Part shown: one piece after another, positions 60,495 through 64,000 of the stretch
How the letters are laid out: every line of letters begins with the position of its first letter
Numbering within the stretch: position 1 is the first letter of the stretch
NCBI RefSeq assembly: GCF_014725735.1
Contig: NZ_CP061368.1
Location: 3,673,225 to 3,737,224 of the forward strand
DNA length: 64,000 nt
Source of the DNA: Wenzhouxiangella sp. AB-CW3
Lineage (GTDB): Bacteria; Pseudomonadota; Gammaproteobacteria; Xanthomonadales; Wenzhouxiangellaceae
Reading direction: 5' to 3'
Notes under the pieces: model-generated
Database searches by the model: none
Told to the model about the DNA's origin: nothing
The model's input: only the letters and a program-made list of their open reading frames with translations
Made by a program: the position numbers and the translations under genes

Positions 60495-62078
60495 TCAGAA
60501 GGCGTGGGCACCATGCACGCCCAGGCTCATGTTGAATTGCAGCATGAACTGCCAGGCATCGTGTCCGTCGGCGATGTCGTTGTAGCTGACCTGCGCACGC
60601 AGGCGTGAGAACTCGGTCGGGGCATAGGTCACCTGACCGCTGTAGCGCCAGGAGGCATCGAGATCCTCACGCATGCCGCGCCGGCCCAGGCTATCCGTAC
60701 CCCCATCGTAGGCGCGGTTGGTCAGACCCGCGCCGTCGACGCGCAGGCCGGCATTCCAGCGCGGTGCGAAACCGTAGACGCCCTGCATGTAAAAGGCATC
60801 CTGGCGCCAGGTCTGATCGCGACGATCGGGATCATCGGCCGGACCGGTCGGGACCAGGTTGGAGAAGTCGGTGAACTGGCGGCTCTGGAACTCGACATCA
60901 CGCTCGCGCAATGCATATTCGGCCTGGAAGACAAAATTGCCGTGCCCCATCAGACCGCCACGGCCGTACTTGTAGACCAGATCGGCACCAACGAACTGGC
61001 TGTCGCCGTCCCAGGTTTCCAGGCGGCCGGAGGAATGCGCGGTCTCGTCCTGCCACACCTGGCTGACACCACCGAAGGCGCCGAGTTGCATGGCGTGGTC
61101 GAAGCCCAGGTCGGGCGCCCACTTGACGAAGCCGGTGAACAGGCGCGGCCCGTCACGGTCACGCAGGTTCTTGTCGGCGCGCCAGCGATTGCGGACCGGC
61201 TCATTATTCTCTCCGGGAAGGACGGTCACCATCTCGTGCCGGCTGTCGCCCAGGTAGCTGGCCACGCCGTCACTGCTGCCTTCGAGCACCTCGACACCGA
61301 AACGGGTGTAGCTGTCGAATGGTGCCAGCCAGGACAGTTGCACACCGGTCTCGCTGAGGCCTTCCTCGCCGAAGATCAGCTCCCGGAACCAGGGCTGGTC
61401 GACAAAGAACCAGTCATGCGGATGCTGCTTGTTGATATAGCCGACATCGCTGAAGAACTTGCCGGCCTTGACCTGCAGGCCCTGCGGCAGCGAGCGGGTG
61501 GTGATGTAGGCTTCTTCCAGCTCGATGCCGTGGTCGCTGATGGCGGCCATTACCATCATGTCGAAGTAGGGGTCGACACTGCCGGTGAAGGTCACTTCGG
61601 CCTCGCGCAGATTAAAGCCCTCCTCGATGCCATGGCCATGGCCCCCATGAGCATGGCTGTGACCGGAGTCGAAGCCGGCTGGATCGTCCAGGTGATCGCT
61701 GAAATGAGCGTAGTAGCCGTCGAGAATCACCGAAATGGCCGGATTGAACGCCGTGCCGGAAGTCACCTCGCCGGTGGCCATGGGACGGGCACGCATGCGT
61801 GCCGGAGTCGGGTCGAGCGGGTCAGCCTGCGGTCCGGCACCGGTGGCCGCCGGGCGTGGCGTGGCGCGTTCGTCATCGTCTTCCCGCGCTTCATCTTCCT
61901 CGAGCGCCTGCGCGGCACGCAACTCGGTTTCAAGGTTTTCGATACGCCCCTGACGCTCGCGATCACGCTCTTCGAGCGCTTCGATCTTGCGCATCAGCTC
62001 TTCCAGTGTCGGTTCCTCGGCCACGACGCTGCCGCTGGCGAATGCGGCGGTCAGGGCCAGTATCCAGAATGCTCTCAT
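60495..62078 (-). CDS. Outer-membrane beta-barrel protein of the zinc operon
   Basis: A 527-residue protein: signal peptide (ILALTAAFASGSVVAEE), coiled coil (about 22-55, LEELMRKIEALEERDRER), acidic linker, then a porin-like barrel with alternating strands and a C-terminal aromatic (AHAF). A His-rich loop, GHSHAHGGHGHG, lies near residue 150. It resembles porins rather than TonB receptors, since no plug is visible. It probably passes zinc across the outer membrane and binds it through this loop. ATG 62078 is preferred because an AGGAGAT site precedes it. It is the first gene of the zinc operon. Confidence 0.8.
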   Translation of the reverse strand: MRAFWILALTAAFASGSVVAEEPTLEELMRKIEALEERDRERQGRIENLETELRAAQALEEDEAREDDDERATPRPAATGAGPQADPLDPTPARMRARPMATGEVTSGTAFNPAISVILDGYYAHFSDHLDDPAGFDSGHSHAHGGHGHGIEEGFNLREAEVTFTGSVDPYFDMMVMAAISDHGIELEEAYITTRSLPQGLQVKAGKFFSDVGYINKQHPHDWFFVDQPWFRELIFGEEGLSETGVQLSWLAPFDSYTRFGVEVLEGSSDGVASYLGDSRHEMVTVLPGENNEPVRNRWRADKNLRDRDGPRLFTGFVKWAPDLGFDHAMQLGAFGGVSQVWQDETAHSSGRLETWDGDSQFVGADLVYKYGRGGLMGHGNFVFQAEYALRERDVEFQSRQFTDFSNLVPTGPADDPDRRDQTWRQDAFYMQGVYGFAPRWNAGLRVDGAGLTNRAYDGGTDSLGRRGMREDLDASWRYSGQVTYAPTEFSRLRAQVSYNDIADGHDAWQFMLQFNMSLGVHGAHAF

Positions 62079-62156
62079 CTCAGGATCTCCTGAAACTCTG
62101 TGGTTTGCGTCAATGAATGCCAGCACCCGCCCGCTGGCGGTATGACTGACCGGAAC

Positions 62157-62179
62157 GAAATAATATAACATAACTTTTC
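62157..62179 (-). promoter_or_regulatory. Zur-box-like operator
   Basis: A 23-bp site matches the known Zur consensus (GAAATGTTATA/TATAACATTTC arms) at 19 of 23 positions by eye. It contains ATATAACATAAC and lies about 80 bp before the outer-membrane gene. Zinc-dependent repression of the whole operon is predicted. Confidence 0.72.
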
Positions 62180-62275
62180 TGGTGCATGTCCAGACCCAAC
62201 CGCAAGCCCGAACGCCTCCAGACACCACCTTCACATTGCGGCCTCGAAGCCACCATGCCCTGCGCAAACCACCAA

Positions 62276-62578
62276 CTGATTACTCAGATGATTCAGCCAT
62301 ATTTCGGTCGGATTTTTTGGAACCGCAGATGAACGCGGATTAACGCAGATTCAAGGGATTACAGCAGGAATAGCAGCTGTAATCGTCCGCAACCCGAGAC
62401 GTTCGCACTCATGTGTCTCAGCTCGTGGACGGATGAAAGCCTGGGCCGTTCTATGAATCGCTGACCCCAGCGCCTATCGATGATCCATGCGTCAGATCAA
62501 CAATCTGCGTTTATCGGCGTTCATCTGCGGTTTCATAATTCAAGTCAGGACCATGGCTGAGAACCATACGTAATCAGG
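62276..62578. repeat. Large inverted repeat with decamer units, copy B
   Basis: The arms pair over about 75 bp. The left arm begins CTGATTAC, contains TTCAGCCAT, and has CGCAGATGAACGCGGATTAA (62324-62343). The right arm mirrors these (GCGTTCATCTGCGG, ATGGCTGAGAA and GTAATCAG). The interior of about 150 bp holds no ORF that I can support. Arms and tail are related to copy A at 47323-47541. It lies 28 bp past the stop of the gene at 62606. Confidence 0.8.
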
Positions 62579-62605
62579 AACCACTAAGAGCAGAATGGAG
62601 AGAGC

Positions 62606-64000
62606 TCAACGTCGCCCGGATTCCTCCCAGCCCGACAGCGTCTCGGGTTGCTCCGGCTCGGGCGGCGCCCGCTCGAAGGGCGTGCGGGCGATGAAGTCGG
62701 CCAGCAGCATTTCCGCCTCTTCCTCGCGACCGGCCCGGCGGTAGACGCCGTAGTGGAAGTAGCTGCGCCCGGCAAGCACGTAGTCGCGCTGGGCGGCATC
62801 GAGGCGAGCCAGGTAGGGATCGTGGTCCAGGCCCGGATTCTGAATCAGGCGCTCGTAGAGCAGGCCCAGCTGATCTCCGGTCAGCCAGCGCGCCAGGCCG
62901 GCCTGCACGGCACGCTGCGTCCGGGGCGCCTGGTATTCGATCAGCGGGCGCCGGTCGGTGTTGATGGCCGCCTCGTCGAACAGGCCCGAGGCAGTGATGT
63001 TGCCGGCATAGAAGCGCAGGTTGACCGCGGCCAGCAGGTCATCGGGCAGATCGGGATTGCCGGCCAGGGCGCGGCCATGGGCGATGGGCACCTGTGGGTC
63101 CAGCGGCTCGGCCCGGTTCTGCCCGACCAGCGCGACAATGGACTGGTCGGGGAACAGGTCGCCGCGCCACAGCACGACCTGGTCGAAGGCTTCGTCCATG
63201 GTGCGCGCCAGGATGCCGAATTCCTTCTCCGAGACCTGGTAGGTCGGCACCCACTGCACGAACAGCCCGCCCTCGTTGAGGCGGGCGGCGGCGGTATGGA
63301 AATGTTCCAGAGTATACAGATTGCCGGTGCCGGCCTTCCACGGCGTGAACAGGTCGGAAATGATGACATCAAAGGTCTGCCGGCTGCGCCTGAGACAGTT
63401 GCGGCCATCCTCGGCGTGAATGGTCACGCGCTCGTCCTCGAACAGCCCCTCGGTCCAAGGGCCGAAATGGGCAGTGGCCAGGTGCACGACCTCCGGGAGG
63501 ATCTCACACACCACCACCCGCTCGACCGGAAACAGCAACGATGCCCCGGCGGTGATGCCCGTGCCCATGCCGAGAAAGAAGACATCGCGCGGGTCCGGGT
63601 GCAGCATCATCGGAATCAGCGCCTGGTTGCGCTCCGACTCCAGTGCACCGGTGCCTCCCAGGGTGTAATGGTTGTTGACCCGGATCAGCAGATGGTCGTC
63701 CCGTTCAATCACCGCCGCGGCGGCGTGACTGCCCTCGCGCAATTCCACCAGACGCTCGCCGTGACCCGGGTTGAGGTAGACGCGAGTGACCCAGTCGGTG
63801 GGCGCAAACAGAAAAGCCAGCGCCAATGCGGCGGGTGCCAATGCCAGTGCCCGACCACCGCCCTGCTCGCGCAGCACCATGAAACCCGCCATGACCAGCA
63901 GGTAGACCGCCGAGAGAATCATCAGGCTGCCGGCCGGACCGACCAGTGGCAGCAAGACGAATCCGGCGATCAGCGCACCGGCGATGGCGCCCACCGTGTT
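62606..64000 (-). CDS. Membrane-linked spermidine-synthase-like protein (partial, 5' end outside)
   Basis: The frame is open to the window end, so the start lies beyond 64000. The N-terminal part seen has two or three transmembrane helices. Residues about 75-300 form a spermidine-synthase-like methyltransferase fold: FFLGMGTGITAGAS (SAM/dcSAM loop), CEILPEVVHLATAHFG, EDGRNCLRRS and DVIISDLFTPW. C-terminal residues form a helical domain. Homologues are annotated as fused MFS/spermidine synthase. The true substrate is unknown. Confidence 0.75.
   Translation of the reverse strand, partial: NTVGAIAGALIAGFVLLPLVGPAGSLMILSAVYLLVMAGFMVLREQGGGRALALAPAALALAFLFAPTDWVTRVYLNPGHGERLVELREGSHAAAAVIERDDHLLIRVNNHYTLGGTGALESERNQALIPMMLHPDPRDVFFLGMGTGITAGASLLFPVERVVVCEILPEVVHLATAHFGPWTEGLFEDERVTIHAEDGRNCLRRSRQTFDVIISDLFTPWKAGTGNLYTLEHFHTAAARLNEGGLFVQWVPTYQVSEKEFGILARTMDEAFDQVVLWRGDLFPDQSIVALVGQNRAEPLDPQVPIAHGRALAGNPDLPDDLLAAVNLRFYAGNITASGLFDEAAINTDRRPLIEYQAPRTQRAVQAGLARWLTGDQLGLLYERLIQNPGLDHDPYLARLDAAQRDYVLAGRSYFHYGVYRRAGREEEAEMLLADFIARTPFERAPPEPEQPETLSGWEESGRR

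Noticed and set aside
60942-62093. 383-codon plus-strand frame opposite the outer-membrane gene
   Set aside because: Antisense to a protein with a signal peptide, coiled coil and barrel. No independent evidence.

Overview
This window is GC-rich DNA with densely packed, often ATGA-overlapping genes. It most likely comes from a gammaproteobacterium, possibly a Wenzhouxiangella- or Chromatiales-like lineage. Pointers are the FabA/FabB pair, the UbiT/U/V set, MetE under a cobalamin riboswitch, FixLJ/FixK-type regulators and a FNR/DNR-box regulon. The genus cannot be fixed from the sequence alone. I see no tRNA, rRNA, CRISPR array or intact transposase.

Layout. 1-3.6 kb: molybdenum-cofactor operon (moaC end, MOT1-type transporter, moaD, moaE, mobA, moeB-rhodanese), with a heptad repeat across the moaE/mobA junction. 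3.6-6.3 kb: a tiny flagellar-rod-like protein, an AraC-type regulator and fabA-fabB. 6.4-9.2 kb: an unusual NirK-like multicopper protein, a cytochrome c with a FNR/DNR-type box upstream, and a TlpA-like thioredoxin. 9.3-15 kb: a soluble MCP and two c-di-GMP proteins. 15-18 kb: cobalamin riboswitch, unknown ORF, metE. 18-22 kb: FixL-like heme-PAS kinase, FixJ, a single-domain receiver and a FixK-like regulator. 22-30 kb: a Fur-boxed TonB receptor, ubiV-ubiU behind a FNR-type box, a diguanylate cyclase and ubiD. 30-37 kb: korA-korB with a ferritin-like protein, dadA, an FAD-linked dehydrogenase, a CHCC zinc protein and nnrS. 37-45 kb: hrpB, thioredoxin-like, mscS, a DUF432-like protein, lysR, azoR and pirin.

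44.8-58 kb is the most striking part. A small operon (cytochrome c, SCO, ubiT) lies next to a long minus-strand respiratory operon. That operon encodes a small membrane protein, a CuA subunit II, a heme-copper subunit I lacking the active-site tyrosine, CyoE, SCO, a cytochrome b/2x[4Fe-4S]/MvhD-like fusion, an anchored unknown protein, and a second heme-copper-like protein with an altered CuB site. A perfect FNR/DNR box (TTGATGTAGATCAA) precedes it. Divergent lipoprotein and ctaA genes and a DNR-like regulator with its own box follow. I infer an anaerobically induced NO-reducing (or related) respiratory module working with NirK-like, NnrS and O2-independent ubiquinone synthesis (UbiT/U/V).

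58-62 kb: zinc uptake operon (Zur-like box, His-rich outer-membrane protein, znuA, znuC, znuB). 62.6-64 kb: a spermidine-synthase-like membrane protein running off the end. Intergenic regions carry three repeat families: G-rich heptad arrays, decamer-based large inverted repeats, and a 168-bp MITE-like element that forms the 3' end of a ferritin-like gene.
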